DNA of 64,000 bases from Aristolochia californica (taxonomy: Eukaryota > Streptophyta > Magnoliopsida > Piperales > Aristolochiaceae), in contig JARWKL010000012.1 of assembly GCA_029961685.1 (NCBI GenBank), positions 8,026,955 to 8,090,954 of the forward strand, given 5' to 3'. This document shows positions 24,236-37,749 of the stretch, in pieces (position 1 is the first letter of the stretch; the number at the start of each line of letters is the position of its first letter). The translations under genes were made by a program, and so were the position numbers. The notes below the pieces were generated by a model that did not search any database, was not told where the DNA came from, and saw only the letters and a list, made by a program, of their open reading frames with translations.

Positions 24236-26860
24236 CTTTAACATGTTTCAAGCATGCATTATCTTTTTTTAAAACACGTGTAGAAGAAATCCCTTTCTTG
24301 TAAAATTCCAAGCTATTAGGGTTGAACTAGTGGAATTTCCCAAACTTGGATAACAAAACTTTTGTGTTAATTTTTGGTGTGTGAATAAATTTTATTTATT
24401 TTCATTTGTTATTGTTTTAAAATTTGTCCATATTGAAACTCTAAAATTTTCATTTTGCTCTGATCTTTTTGCCTTTTTTTGTTTACGGGATGAAGGGAGA
24501 GAGAAAACTCAAAGTTTTGATTTAAGAAAAAAGTGTACATTTAAAACGGAGACACACAATTCAAAAATGTAGAGAGAGATAATTCCAAAGAGTGTCTGTA
24601 ATTTTTAGGGAATTTAAGCTCTTTTTAGTTTTTATATCTCAGGTTTTGCAATCGTCGGGAAAAGGGGGAGGCGGGGTGTTTTTAACTGAGTGTTGACTCC
24701 CAATCCGTAAGTCATTTCTTACAAAAATATAGCCCGTTACTGATGATAAATCACTTTACAATCATTTATGATTGTTAGGTAAGCTTTTTGTAAACGGGCA
24801 AAATAATGGCTTGTTTGACTCGGGTAAATATCCCACCGCACGTTCATTGAGAATTTAATGAGCGTTTTTTATTTTCTTTAAAAGCTTTGGATCCATAGGT
24901 CATTTGCATCTTTAACATGTTTCAAGCATGCATATCCATTTTTAAATCACGTGTAGAAGAAATCTCTTTCTTGTAAAATTCCATGCAATTAGGGTTGAAT
25001 TAGTGGAATTTCCCAAACATGGAAAACAAAACTTTTGTGTTCATTTGTGGAGTGTGAATAAATTTTCTATACTTACATTTTTTGTTGTTTTAATTTTTTT
25101 CACACATAAACTCTAAAATTTTCATTTTGTTGTGATCTACAGTCCTTTTTTTGTTTACGGGATGAAGGGAGAGCGAAAACTCAAAGTTTTGATTTAAGAA
25201 AAAAGTGTACATCTAAAATGGAGATGCACAATGCACAAATGTAGGGAGAGATATTTTCAAAGAGTGCTTGTAATTTTTAGGGATTGTAAGATCTTTTTAG
25301 ATTTTATATCTCAGGTCTTGCAATCGACGGGAAAAGGTGGAGGTGGGGTATTTTTAACTGACTGTTGACTCCCAATCCGTATGTCATTTCTTAAAAAAAT
25401 ATAGCTTGTTACTCATGATAAATCACATTACAATCATCTATGATTGTTAGGTCAGCTTTTTGCAAACGGGCAAAATAATGGGATGTTTCACTCGGGTAAA
25501 TATCACGCCGCCGTTCCCTTCAAAATTTAATGAGAGTTTTTTATTCTCATTAAAAGCTTTGGATACATAGGTCATTTGCATCTTTAACATGTTTCAAGCA
25601 TGCATATCTATTTTTAAAACACGTGTACAAGAAATCTCTTTCTTGTAAAATTCCAAGCTATTAGGGTTAAACTAGTGGAATTTCCCAATCTTGGATAACA
25701 AAATTTTGTGTTCATTTGTGGTGTGTGAATAAATTTTCATTACTAACATTTTTTATTGTTTTAATTTTTTTCCTTACATAAACTCTAAAATTTTCATTTT
25801 GTTGTGATCTATTTACCTTTTTTTTTGTTTACGGCATGAAGGGAGAACGAAAACTCAAAGTTTTGATTTAAGAAAAAAGTGTACATCTAAAATGGAGATT
25901 CACAACGCACAAATGTAGATAAATATAATTCCAAAGAGTGTCCATGATTTTTAAGGATTGTAAGCTCTTTTCAGTTTTTAGTTCACAGGTTTTGCAATCG
26001 TCGGGAAAAGGGGGAGGTGGGGGATTTTTAATTGAGTGTTGACTCCCAATCTGTAAGTCATTTCTTACAATAATATAGCCCATTACGTGTGAAAAATCAC
26101 TTTACAATTATCTATGATTGTTAGGTCAGCTTTTTGCAAACGGGCAAAATAATGGATTGTTTGCTCGGGTAACTATCCCGCCACACGTTCACTTAAGAAT
26201 TTAATGAGCGTTTGTTATTCTCATTAAAATCTTTGGATCCATAGGTCATTTGTATCTTTAACATGTTTCAAGCATGCATATCCATTTTTAAAACACGTGT
26301 AGAAGAAATCTCTTTCTTGTAAAATTCCAAGCTATTAGGGTTGTACTAGTGGAATTTCCCAATCTTGGATAACAAAACTTTTGTGTTCATTTGTGGTTTG
26401 TGAAAAAAAATTCTTTACTTAAATTTTTTATTTTTAAATTTTTTTTCCATACATAAACTCTAAAATTTTCGTTTTGTTGTTATCAATTTGCCTGTTTTTT
26501 TTTTTTTTACGGTGAAAAGCTGGCGCGAAAACTCAAAATTTTGATTCTAGAAAAAAGTGTAACATCTAAAATGGAGTTGCACAATGCACAAATTTAGAAA
26601 GAGGTAATTCCAAAGAGTGTCTGTAATTTTTAGGGATATTAAGGTCTTTTAGTTTTCATATCTCAGGTTTTGCAATCGTTGGGAAAAAGGGGAGGCGGGG
26701 GATTTTTAACTGATTGTTGACTCCCTATCCATAAGTCATTTCTTATTAAAATATAGCCCTTTAATCATGATAAATCACTTTACAATTTATCTATGATTGT
26801 TAGGTCAGGTTTTTGCAAACGGGCAAAATAATGGCTTTGTTTGACTCGGGTAAATATCCC
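24236..26860. repeat. Four-type cycle block, I-II-III-IV
   Basis: G-runs lie at 24664 (I), 25336 (II), 26010 (III) and 26689 (IV). This is one clean pass through the four-type order with normal spacing (672-679 bp). The monomer entering it (23990-24664) is a hybrid: type III at its G-run and type IV-derived from about 24.26 kb, so a separate type IV G-run was lost without disturbing the register. No gene is seen. Confidence 0.85.
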
Positions 26861-29800
26861 ACCGCACGTTCACTAGAGAATTTAATGAGCGTATACTCTT
26901 TAAAAGCTTTGGATCCATAGGTCATTTGAATCTTTAACATGTTTCAAGCTTGCATTTCCATTTTTAAAACACGTGTAGAGGAAGTCTCTTTCTTGAAATA
27001 TTCCAAGCTATTAGGGTTGAAGTAGTGAAATTTCACAAACTCGAATAACAAAACTTTTGTGTTAATTTTTGGTGTGTGAATAAAATTTCTTTACTTACAT
27101 TTGTTATTCTTTTAAATTTTTTCCATACTTAAACTCTACAATTTTCATTTTGCTGTGATCTATCTGCCATTTTTTGTTTACGGGATGAAGGGAAAGAGAA
27201 AACTCAAAGTTATGATTTAAAAAAAAGTTTACATTTAAAATGCAGACGCACAACGCACAAATGTAGAGAGAGATAATTCCAAAGAGTGTCTGTAATTTTT
27301 AGGGAATTTGAGCTCTTTTTAGTTTTTATATCTCAGGTTTTGCAATCGTCGGGAAAAGGGGGAGGCGGGGTGCTTTTAACTGAGTGTTGACTCCCAATCC
27401 GTAAGTCATTTCTTAAAAAAATATAGCCCGTTACGGATGATAAATCACTTTATAATCATCTATTATTGTTAGGTAAGCTTTTTGTAAACGGACAAAATAA
27501 TGGCTTGTTTGACTCTAGTTAATATCCCACCGAACGTTCATTGAGAATTTAATGAGCGTTTTTTATTCGCTTTAAAAGTTTTGGATCCATAGGTCATTTG
27601 CATCATTAACATGTTTCAAGCACACATATCTATTTTTAAAACACGTGTAGAAGAAATCTCTTTCTTGTAAAATTCCATGCAATTAGGGTTGAACTTGTGG
27701 AATCTCCCAAACTTGGAAAACAAAACTTTTGTGTTCATTTGTGGTGTGTGAATAAATTTTCTATACTTACATTTGTTATTGTTTTAATTTTTTTTCACAC
27801 ATAAACTCTAAAATTTTCATTTTGTTGTGATCAATTTGCCTTTTTTTGTTTACGGCTTGAAGGGAGAGCGAAAACTCAAAGTTTTGATTAAAGAAAAAAG
27901 TGTACATCTAAAATGGAGATGCACAATGCGCAAATGTAGGGAGAGATAATTCCAAAGAGTGTTTGTAATTTTTAGGGATTGTAATGTCTTTTTAGTTTTT
28001 ATATCTTAGGGTTTGCAATCGTCGGGAAAAGGGGGAGGCGGGGTATTTTTAACTGACAGTTGATTCCCAATCCTTATGTCATTTCTTACAAAAATATAGC
28101 CCGTTGCTCATGATAAATCACATTACAATCATCTATGAATGTTAGGTCAACTTTTTGCAAACGGGCAAAATAATGGCTTGTTTGACTCGAGTAAATATCC
28201 CGGCACACGTTCACTTCAGAATTTAATGAGTGTTGGTTATTCTCATTTAAAGCTTTGGATCCATCGGTCATTTTCATCTTTAACATGTTTCAAGCATGCA
28301 TATCCATTTTTAAAACACGTGTAGAAGAATTCTCTTTCTTGTAAAATTTCAAGCAATTGGGTTGAACTAGTGGAATTTCACAAACTTGGATAACAAAAAT
28401 TTTTTGTTCATTTGTTGTGTGTAAATAAATTTTCACTACTTATATTTGTTATTGTTTTAATTTTTTTCCATACATAAACTCAAAAATTTACATTTTGTTG
28501 TGATCGATTTACCTTTTTTTGTTTACCGCATGAAGGGAGAACAAAAACTCAAAGTTTTGATTTAAGAAAAAAGTGTACATCTAAAATGGAGATTCATAAA
28601 GCACAAATGTAGAGAGATATAATTCTAAAGAGTGTTTGTGATTTTTAAGGATTGTGAGCTTTTTTCAGTTTTTAGTTCTCAGGTTTTGCAATCGTCGAGA
28701 AAAGGGGGAGGCGAGGGATTTTTAATTGAGTGATGACTCCCAATCCGTAAGTCATTTCTTACAATAATATTTCCGGTTACAAATGAAAAATCACTTTACA
28801 ATCATCTATGTTTGTTAGGTCAGCTTTTTGCAAACGAGCAAAATAATGGCTTGTTTGGCTCGGGTAAATATCCTGCCGCACGTTCACTTCATAATTTAAT
28901 GAGCGTTTGTTATTCTCACTAAAAGCTTTGGATCTATAGGTCATTTGAATCTTTAACATGTTTCAAGCATGCATATCCATTTTTAAAACACGTGTAGAAG
29001 AAATCTTTTTCTTGTAAAATTCCAAGCTATTAGGGTTGAACTAGTGGAATTTCCCAATCTTGGATAACAAAACTTTTGTGTTCATTTGTAGTTTGTGAAT
29101 AAATTTTATTTACTTACATTTTTAATTTTTTTAATTTTTTTCCATACGTAAACTCTAAAATTTTCATTTTGTTGTTTTCAATTTGCATTTTTTTTAACGG
29201 TATGAAGGTGGAACGAAAACTCAAAATTTCTATTTAAGACAAAAGTGTACATCTATAATTGAGACGCACAATGCACGAATTGAGAAAGAGATAATTCCTA
29301 AGTGTGTCTGTAATTTATAGGGATTGTAAGCTCTTTTTAGTTTTTATATCTCAGGTTTTGAATCGTCGGGTAAAGGGGGAGGTGGGGTATTTTTAACTGA
29401 CTGTTGACTCCCAATTCGTAAGTGATTTCTTACAAAAATATAGCCCGTTACTCATGATAAATCACATTACAAATATCTATGATTGTTAGATCTGCTTTTT
29501 GCAAACGGGCAAAATAATGGCTTGTTTGACTCGGGTAAATATCTCACCGCACGTTCACTTCAAAATTTTATGAGTGTTTGTTATTCTCATTAAAAGCTTT
29601 GGATCCATAGGTCATTTTCATCTTTAACATGTTTCAAGCATGCATATCCATTTTTAAAACACGTGTAGAAGAATTCTCTTTCTTTTAAAATTTCAAGCTA
29701 TTAGGGTTGAACTAGTAGAATTTCCCAAACTTGGATAACAAAAATTTTGTGTTCATTTGTGGTGTGTGGATAAATTTTCATTACATACATTTGTAATTTT

Positions 29801-30165
29801 TTTAATTTTTTTCCATACATAAACTCTAAAATTTACATTTTGTTGTGATCTATTTACCTTTTTTTGTTTACGGCATGAAGGGAGAACGGAAACTCAAAGT
29901 TTTGATTAAAGAAAAAAGTGTACATCTAAAATAGAGATGCATAATGCAAAAATTTAGAGAGATATAATTCCAAAGTGTGTCTGGGATTTTTAAGGATTGT
30001 GAGCTCTTTTGAGTTTTTAGTTCTTAGGTTTTGCAATCGTTGGTAAAAGGGGGAGGCGGGGGATTTTTAATTGAGTGTTGACTCCCAATCCGTAAGTCAT
30101 TTTTTACAATAATATTGCCCGTTACAAAGGAAAAATCACTTTACAATCATCTATGATTGTTAGGT

Positions 30166-30178
30166 CTGCTTTTTTAAT
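30166..30178. other. 14-bp deletion marker (also at 34738-34743)
   Basis: The usual GCTTTTTGCAAACGGGCAAA is shortened to GCTTTTTTAATGG, removing 14 bases of the conserved GCAAACGGGC patch. The identical loss occurs once more in the window, near 34740, at the matching position of copy 2 of the ~4-kb unit. It is a shared derived marker that ties the two copies together. Confidence 0.85.
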
Positions 30179-30516
30179 GGCTTGTTTGGCTCGGGTAAAT
30201 ATCTCGCCGCACGTTCACTTCAGAATTTAATGAGCGTTTGTTATTCTCATTAAAAGCTTTGGATCCAAAGGTCTTTTTCATCTTTAAGATGTTTCAAGCA
30301 TGCATATCCATTTTTAAAACACGTGTAGTAGAAATCTCTTTCTTGTAAAATTCCAAGCTATTAGGGTTGAACTAGTGGAATTTCCCAATCTTGGATAACA
30401 AAACTTTTTTTTGTGTTCATTTGTGGTTTGTGAATAAATTTTCTTTACTTAAATTTTTTTTTAATTTTTTCCTTACATAAACTTTAAAATTTTCATTTTG
30501 TTGTTATCGATTTGCC

Positions 30517-30535
30517 TTTTTTTTTTTTTTTTTTT
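30517..30535 (+). repeat. Longest homopolymer T-run (19 T)
   Basis: Every monomer has a T-run after GATCTATTTGCC or a variant of it. It is usually 6-9 T and reaches 19 here, about 16 at 51529-51544, and 13 or more in several monomers that carry the GTTATCAATTTGCC variant. The length varies independently between neighbouring monomers, as expected for replication slippage. On the opposite strand these are poly-A tracts. Confidence 0.9.
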
Positions 30536-30850
30536 AAGGGATGAAGGGAGTGTGAAAACTCAAAGTTTTGATCTAAGAAAAAAGTTTACATCTTAAATGG
30601 AGATGCACAATGCACAAATGTAGGGAGAGATAATTCCAAAGAGTGTTTGTAATTTTTAGGAATTGCAAGATCTTTTTAGTTTTTATATCTCAGGTTTTGC
30701 AATCGTCAGGAAAAGGGGAGGCGGGGGATTTTTAATTGAGTGTTGACTCCCTATCCATAAGTCATTTCTTACAAAAATATAGCCCGTTACACATGATAAA
30801 TCACTTTACAATTCATCTATGATTGTTCGGTCAGCTTTTTGCAAACGGGC

Positions 30851-33800
30851 AAAATAATGGCTTGTTTGACTCGGGTAAATATCCCACCGCACGTTCACTA
30901 GAGAATTTAATGAGCGTATACTCTTTAAAAGTTTTGGATCAATAGGTCATTTGAATCTTTAACATGTTTCAAGCTTGCATTTCCATTTTTAAAACACGTG
31001 TAGAGGAAGTCTCTTTCTTGAAAAATTCCAAGCTATTAGGGTTGAAGTAGTGAAATTTCACAAACTCGAATAACAAAACTTTTGTGTTAATTTTTGGTGT
31101 GTGAATAAAATTTCTTTACTTAAATTTGTTATTGTTTTAAAATTTTTCCATACTTAAACTCTACAATTTTCATTTTGCTGTGATCTATTTGCCTTTTTTT
31201 GTTTACGGGATGATGGGAGAGAGAAAACTCAAAGTTTTGATTTAAAAAAGGGGGAGGCGGGGTGTTTTTAACTGAGTGTTGACTCCCAATCCGTAAGTCT
31301 TTTCTTAAAAAAATATAGCCTATTACGGATGATAAATCACTTTACAATCATCTATGATTGTTAGGTAAGCTTTTTGTAAACGGGCAAAATAATGGCTTGT
31401 TTGACTCTAGTTAATATCCCACCGCACGTTCATTGAGAATTTAATGAGCGTTTGTTATTCGCTTTAAAAGCTTTGGATCCATAGGTCATTTGCATCATTA
31501 ACATGTTTCAAGCATACATATCTATTTTTAAAACACGTGTAGAAGAAATCTCTTTCTTGTAAAATTCCATGCAAATAGGGTTGAACTTGTGGAATTTCCC
31601 AAACTTGGAAAACAAAACTTTTGTGTTCATTTGTGGTGTGTGAATAAATTTTCTATACTTACATTTGTTATTGTTTTAATTTTTTTTCACACATAAACTC
31701 TAAAATTTTCATTTTGTTGTGATCAATTTGCCTTTTTTTTGTTTACGGCTTGAAGGGAGAGCGAAAACTCAAAGTTTTGATTAAAGAAAAAAGTGTACAT
31801 CTAAAATGGAGATGCACAATGCACAAATGTAGGGAGAGATAATTCCAAAGAGTGTTTGTAATTTTTAGGGATTGTAAGGTCTTTTTAGTTTTTATATCTC
31901 AGGTTTTGCAATCGTCGGGAAAAGGGGGAGGCGGGGTATTTTTAACTGACAGTTGACTCCCAATCCGTATGTCATTTCTTACAAAAATATAGCCCGTTGC
32001 TCAAGATAAATCACATTACAATCATCTATGATTGTTAGGTCAACTTTTTGCAAACGGGCAAAATAATGGCTTGTTTGACTCAAGTAAATATCCCGGCACA
32101 CGTTCACTTCAGAATTTAATGAGTGTTGGTTATTCTCATTTAAAGCTTTGGATCCATAGGTCATTTTCATCTTTAACATGTTTCAAGCATGCATATCCAT
32201 TTTTAAAACACGTGTAGAAGAATTCTCTTTCTTGTAAAATTTCAAGCAATTGGGTTGAACTAGTGGAATTTCACAAACTTGGATAACAAAAATTTTGTGT
32301 TCATTTGTGGTGTGTAAATAAATTTTCATTACTTACATTTGTTATTGTTTTAATTTTTTTCCATCCATAAACTGTAAAATTTACATTTTATTGTGATCTA
32401 TTTACCTTTTTTTGTTTACCGCATGAAGGGAGAACAAAAACTCAAAGTTTTGTTTTAAGAAAAAAGTGTAAATATAAAATGGAGATGCATAAAGCACAAA
32501 TGTAGAGAGATATAATTCTAAAGAGTGTTTGTGATTTTTAAGGATTGTGAGCTTTTTTCAGTTTTTAGTTCTCAGGTTTTGCAATCGTCGAGAAAAGGGG
32601 GAGGCGGGGGATTTTTAATTGAGTGATGACTCCCAATTAGTAAGTCATTTCTTACAATAATATTTCCGGTTACGAATGAAAATTCACTTTACAATCATCT
32701 ATGTTTGTTAGGTCAGCTTTTTGCAAACGGGCAAAATAATGGCTTGTTTGGCTCAGGTAAATATCCCGCCGCACGTTCACTTCATAATTTAATGAGCGTT
32801 TGTTATTCTCATTAAAAGCTTTGGATCCATAGGTCATTTCCATCTTTAACATGTTTCAAGCATGCATATCCATTTTTAAAACACGTGTAGAAGAAATCTC
32901 TTTCTTGTAAAATTCCAAGCTATTAGGGTTGAACTAGTGGAATTTCCCAATCTTGGATAACAAAACTTTTGTGTACATTTGTGGTTTGTGAATAAATTTT
33001 CTTTACTTACATTTTTAATTTTTTTTAATTTTTTCCATACTTAAACTCTAAAATTTTCATTTTGTTGTTTTCAATTTGCATTCTTTTTTTAACGGTATGA
33101 AGGTGGAACGAAAACTCAAAATTTCTATTTAAGACAAAAGTGTACATCTAAAATGGAGACGCACAATGCACGAATTGAGAAAGAGATAATTCCTAAGTGT
33201 GTCTGTAATTTATAGAGATTGTAAGCTGTTTTTAGTTTTTATATCTCAGGTTTTGCAATCGTCGGGTAAAGGGGGAGGCGGGGTGTTTTTAACTAAGTGT
33301 TGGCTCCCAATCCGTAAGTCATTTCTTACAAAAATATAGCCCGTTGTGGATGATAAATCACTTTACAATCATCCATGATTGTTAGGTAAGATTTTTGTAA
33401 ATGGGCAAAATAATGGCTTGTTTGACTCTAGTAAATATCCCACCGCACGTTCATTGAGAATTTAATGAGCGTTTGTTATTCTCTTTAAAAGCTTCGGATC
33501 CATAGGTCATTTGCATCTTTAACATGTTTCAAGCAAGCATATCCATTTTTAATACACGGGTAGAAGAAATCTCTTTCTTGTAAAATTCCATGCAATTAGG
33601 GTTGAATTAGTGGAATTTCCAAAACTTGGAAAACAAAACTTTTGTGTTCATTTGTGGTGTGTGAATAAATTTTATATACTTACATTTGTTATTGTTTTAA
33701 TTTTTTTCACACATAAACTCTAAAATTTTCATTTTGTGGTAATCTATTTGCCTTTTTTTGTTTACGGGATGAAGGGAGAGCGAAAACTCAAAGTTTTGAG

Positions 33801-35430
33801 TTAAGAAAAAAGTGTACATCTAAAATGGAGATGCACAATGCACAAATGTAAGGAGAGATAATTCCAAAGAGTGTTTGTAATTTTGATGGATTGTAAGATC
33901 TTTTTAGTTTTTATATCTCAGGGTTTGCAATCGTCGGGAAAAGGGGGAGGTGGGGTATTTTTAACTGACTGTTGACTCCCAATCCGTATGTGATTTCTTA
34001 CAAAAATATAGCCCGTTACTCATGATAAATCACATTACAGTCATCTATGATTGTTAGGTCAGCTTTTTGCAAACGGGCAAAATAATGGCTTGTTTGACTC
34101 GGGTAAATATCTCACCGCACGTTCACTTCAGAATTTTATGAGTGTTTGTTATTCTCATTAAAAGCTTTGGATCCATAGGTCATTTTCATCTTTAAGATGT
34201 TTCAAGCATGCATATCCATTTTTAAAACACGTGTAGAAGAATTCTCTTTCTTTTAAAATTTCAAGCTATTTGGGTTGAACTAGTAGAATTTCCCAAACTT
34301 GGATAACAAAAATTTTGCGTTCATTTGTGGTGTGTGAATAAATTTTCATTACATACATTTTTAATTGTTTTAATTTTTTTCCATACATAAACTCTAAAAT
34401 TTACATTTTGTTGTGATCTATTTACCTTTTTTTGTTTACGGCATGAAGGGAGAACGAAAACTCAAAGTTTTGATTTAAGAAAAAAGTGTACATCTAAAAT
34501 AGAGATGCATAATGCAAAAATTTAGAGAGATATAATTCCAAAGAGTGTCTGTGATTTTTAAGGATTGTGAGCTCTTTTCAGTTTTTAGTTCTTAGGTTTT
34601 GCAATCGTCGGCAAAAGGGGGAGGCGGGGGATTTTTAATTGAGTGTTGACTCCCAATCCGTAAGTCATTTTTTACAATAATATTGCCCGTTACGAAGGAA
34701 AAATCACTTTATAATCATCTATGATTGTTAGGTCTGCTTTTTTAATGGCTTGTTTGGCTCGGGTAAATATCTCGCCGCACGTTCACTTCAGAATTTAATG
34801 AGCGTTTGTTATTCTCATTAAAAGCTTTGGATCCAAAGGTCTTTTTCATCTTTAACATGTTTCAAGCATGCATATCCATTTTTAAAACACGTGTAGTAGA
34901 AATCTCTTTCTTGTAAAATTCCAAGCTATTAGGGTTGAACTAGTGGAATTTCCCAATCTTGGATAACAAAACTCTTTTTGTGTTCATTTGTGGTTTGTGA
35001 ATAAATTTTCTTTACTTAAATTTTTGTTTTTAATTTTTTCCTTACATAAACTTTAAAATTTTCATTTTGTTGTTATCGATTTGTCTTTTTTTTTTTTTTA
35101 CGGGATGAAGGGATTGTGAAAACTCAAAGTTTTGATTTAAGAAAAAAGTTTACATCTAAAATGGATATGCACAATGCACAAATGTAGGGAGAGATAATTC
35201 CAAAGAGTGTTTGTAATTTTTAGGAATTGTAAGATCTTTTTAGTTTTTATATCTCAGGTTTTGCAATCCTCAGGAAAAGGGGGAGGCGGGGGATTTTTAA
35301 TTGAGTGTTGACTCCCTATCCATAAGTCATTTCTTACAAAAATATAGTCCGTTACACATGATAAATCACTTTACAATTCATCTATGATTGTTCGGTCAGT
35401 TTTTTGCAAACGGGCAAAATAATGGCTTGT
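30851..35430. repeat. ~4-kb unit, copy 2
   Basis: G-runs lie at 31250 (I), 31924 (II), 32597 (III), 33271 (I), 33943 (II), 34617 (III) and 35279 (IV). A stretch of more than 180 bp at 32032-32217 is almost unchanged from 28139-28324. Compared with copy 1 it has one extra monomer (33271 to 33943) and a private deletion of about 137 bp at 31243-31249. The type order I-II-III-I-II-III-IV is two cycles in which one type IV is missing. No gene is seen. Confidence 0.88.
31243..31250. other. Deletion junction (~137 bp) within a monomer
   Basis: GTTTTGATTTAA runs straight into AAAAGGGGGAGGCGG. The AGTGTACAT...GCAATCGTCGG segment is absent and the G-run spacing drops to 535 bp. Both flanks carry A-runs, so the join is within homopolymer microhomology. 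The partner monomer in copy 1 (G-run 27358) is intact, so the loss followed the duplication. Confidence 0.85.
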
Positions 35431-37030
35431 TTGACTCGGGTAAATTTCCCCCTGCACTTTTACTAGAGAATTTAATGTGCGTATGTTATTCTCTGTAAAA
35501 GCTTTGGATCCATAGGTCATTTGCATCTTTAACATGTTTCAAGCTTGCATATCCATTTTTAAAACACGTGTAGAAGAAATCTCTTTCTTGTATAATTCCA
35601 AACTATTATGGTTGAACTAGTGGAATTTCCCAAACTTGGATAACAAAAGTTTTGTGTTAATTTCTAGTGTGTGAATAAATTTTCTTTACTTACATTTGTT
35701 ATTGTTTTAAATTTTTTCCATACATAAACTCTAAACTTTTCAATTTGCTATGATCTATTTGCCTTTTTTTTTTACGGGATGAAGGGAGAAAGAAAACTCA
35801 AAGTTTTGATTTAAGGAAAAAATGTACATTTAAAATGGAGACGCACAATGCACAAATGTAGAGAGAGATAATTCCAAAGAGTCTTTATAATTTTTAGGGA
35901 ATTTAAGCTCTTTTAGTTTTTATATCTCAGGTTTTGCATTCGTCGGGTAAAGGGGGAGGCGGGGTGTTTTTAACTGAGTGTTGACTCCCAATCCGTAAGT
36001 CATTTGTTACAAAAATATAGCCCGTTACGGATGATAAATCACTTTACAATCATCTATGATTGTTAGGTAAGCTTTTTTTGTAAACGGGCAAAATAATGGC
36101 TTGTTTGACTCTGGTAGATATCCCACCGCACGTTCATTGAGAATTTAATGAGCGCTTGTTATTCTCTTTAAAAGCTTTTGACCCTTAGGTCATTTGCATC
36201 TTCTACATGTTTCAAGCATACATATCCATTTTTAAAACACGTGTAGAAGAAATCTCTTTCTTGTAAAATTCCATGGAATTATGGTTGAAATAGTGGAATT
36301 TCCCAAACTTGGAAAACAAAACTTTTGTGTTCATTTGAGGTGTGTGAATAAATTTTCTATTCTTACAATTGTTGCTGTTTTAATTTTTTTTCATGCATTA
36401 ACTCTAAAATTTTCATTTTGTTGTGATCTATTTGCCTTTTTTTTTTTACGGGATGAAGGGAGAGCGAAAACTCAAAGTTTTGATTGAAGAAAAAAGTGTA
36501 CATCTAAAATGGAGATGCACAATGGACAAATGTAGGGAGAGATAATTCCAAAGAGTGTTTGTAATTTTTAGGGATTGTAAGATCTTTTTAGGTTTTATAT
36601 ATCAGGTTTTGCAATCGTTGGGAAAAGGGGGAGGCAGGGTATTTTTAACTGAATTTTGACTCCCAATCCGTATGTCATTTCTTACAATAATATTGCCCGT
36701 TACTCATGATAAATCACTTTAAAATCATCTATGATTGTTAGGTCAGCTTTTTGCAAACGGGCAATATAATGGCTTGTTTAACTCGGTTAATATCCCACTG
36801 CAAGTTCACTTCAGAATTTAATGAGCGTTTGTTATTCTCATTAAAAGCTTTGGATCCATAGGTCATTTGCATCTTTAACATGTTTCATGCATGCATATCC
36901 ATTTTTAAAACACGTGTAGAAGAATTCTCTTTCTTGTAAAATTTCAAGCTATTAGGGTTGGACTAGTGGAATTTCCCAAAATGGAAAACAAAAATTTTGT
37001 GTTCATTTGTGGTGTGTGAATAAATTTTCT

Positions 37031-37098
37031 ATACATAAACTCTGATATTTATTTCTTATCGTTTTAAATTTTTTCCATACATAAACTCTGATATTTAT
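37031..37098 (+). repeat. 22-bp direct repeat, 46 bp apart
   Basis: The 22-base segment beginning ATACATAAACTCTGATATTT occurs at 37031 and again at 37077. In other monomers the first position holds CTATACTTACATTTGTTATT. The segment thus seems to have been copied 46 bp upstream over the normal sequence, as expected from template switching during replication or repair. The CTGATATT variant occurs nowhere else that I noticed. Confidence 0.8.
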
Positions 37099-37745
37099 AT
37101 TTTGTTGTCATCTATTTACCTTTTTTTGTTTACGGCATTAAGGGAGAACGAAAAGTCAAAGTTTTTATTTAAGAAAAAAGTGTACATCTAAAATGGAGAT
37201 GCATAATGTACAAATGTAGGGAGATATAATTCCAAAGTGTGTCTGTAATTTTTAGGGAATTTAAGCTCTTTTTAGTTTTTATATCTCAGGTTTTGCAATC
37301 GTCGGGTAAAGGGGGAGGCCGGGTGTTTTTAATTGAGTGTTGACTCCCAATCCGTAAGTCATTTCTTACAAAAATATAGCCCGTTACGGATGATAAATCA
37401 CTTTACAATCATCTATGATTGTTAGGTAAGCTTTTTGTAAACGGGCAAAATAATGGCTTTTTTTACTCTGGTAAATATCCCACCGCACGTTCATTGAGAA
37501 TTTAATGAGCGTTTTTTATTTTGTTTAAAAGCTTTGGACCCATAGGTCATTTTCATCTTTAACATGATTCAAGCGTGCATATCCATTTTTAAAACACGTG
37601 TAGAAGAATTCTCTTTCTTGTAAAATTCCATGCAATTAGGGTTGAACTAGTGGAATTTCCCAAAATGGAAAACAAAACTTTTGTGTTCATTTGTGGTGTG
37701 TGAATAAATTTTCTATACTTACATTTGTTATTGTTTTATTTTTTT

Positions 37746-37749
37746 TTCA
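37746..37749. other. Deletion junction removing a G-run (~0.42 kb)
   Basis: The T-run that normally leads into CACACATAAACTC is joined to CAGAATTTAATGAGCG, which belongs past the G-run of the next monomer. TTCA is shared by both flanks. About 0.42 kb is missing, including a G-run and the dyad. Confidence 0.8.

Larger units (their letters stand above)
26861..30850. repeat. ~4-kb unit, copy 1
   Basis: G-runs lie at 27358 (I), 28031 (II), 28704 (III), 29375 (hybrid), 30049 (III) and 30715 (IV). Private variants shared with copy 2 include GAGCGTATACTC near 26887 (a 6-bp shortening), GAAGTAGTGAAATTTCAC near 27018, TTGAGAAAGAGATAATTCC near 29279, and a 14-bp loss near 30170. Upstream of about 29.36 kb the offset to copy 2 is 3892-3893 bp; downstream it is 4568 bp, one monomer more. 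Copy 1 therefore lost, or copy 2 gained, exactly one monomer in register. No gene is seen. Confidence 0.88.
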
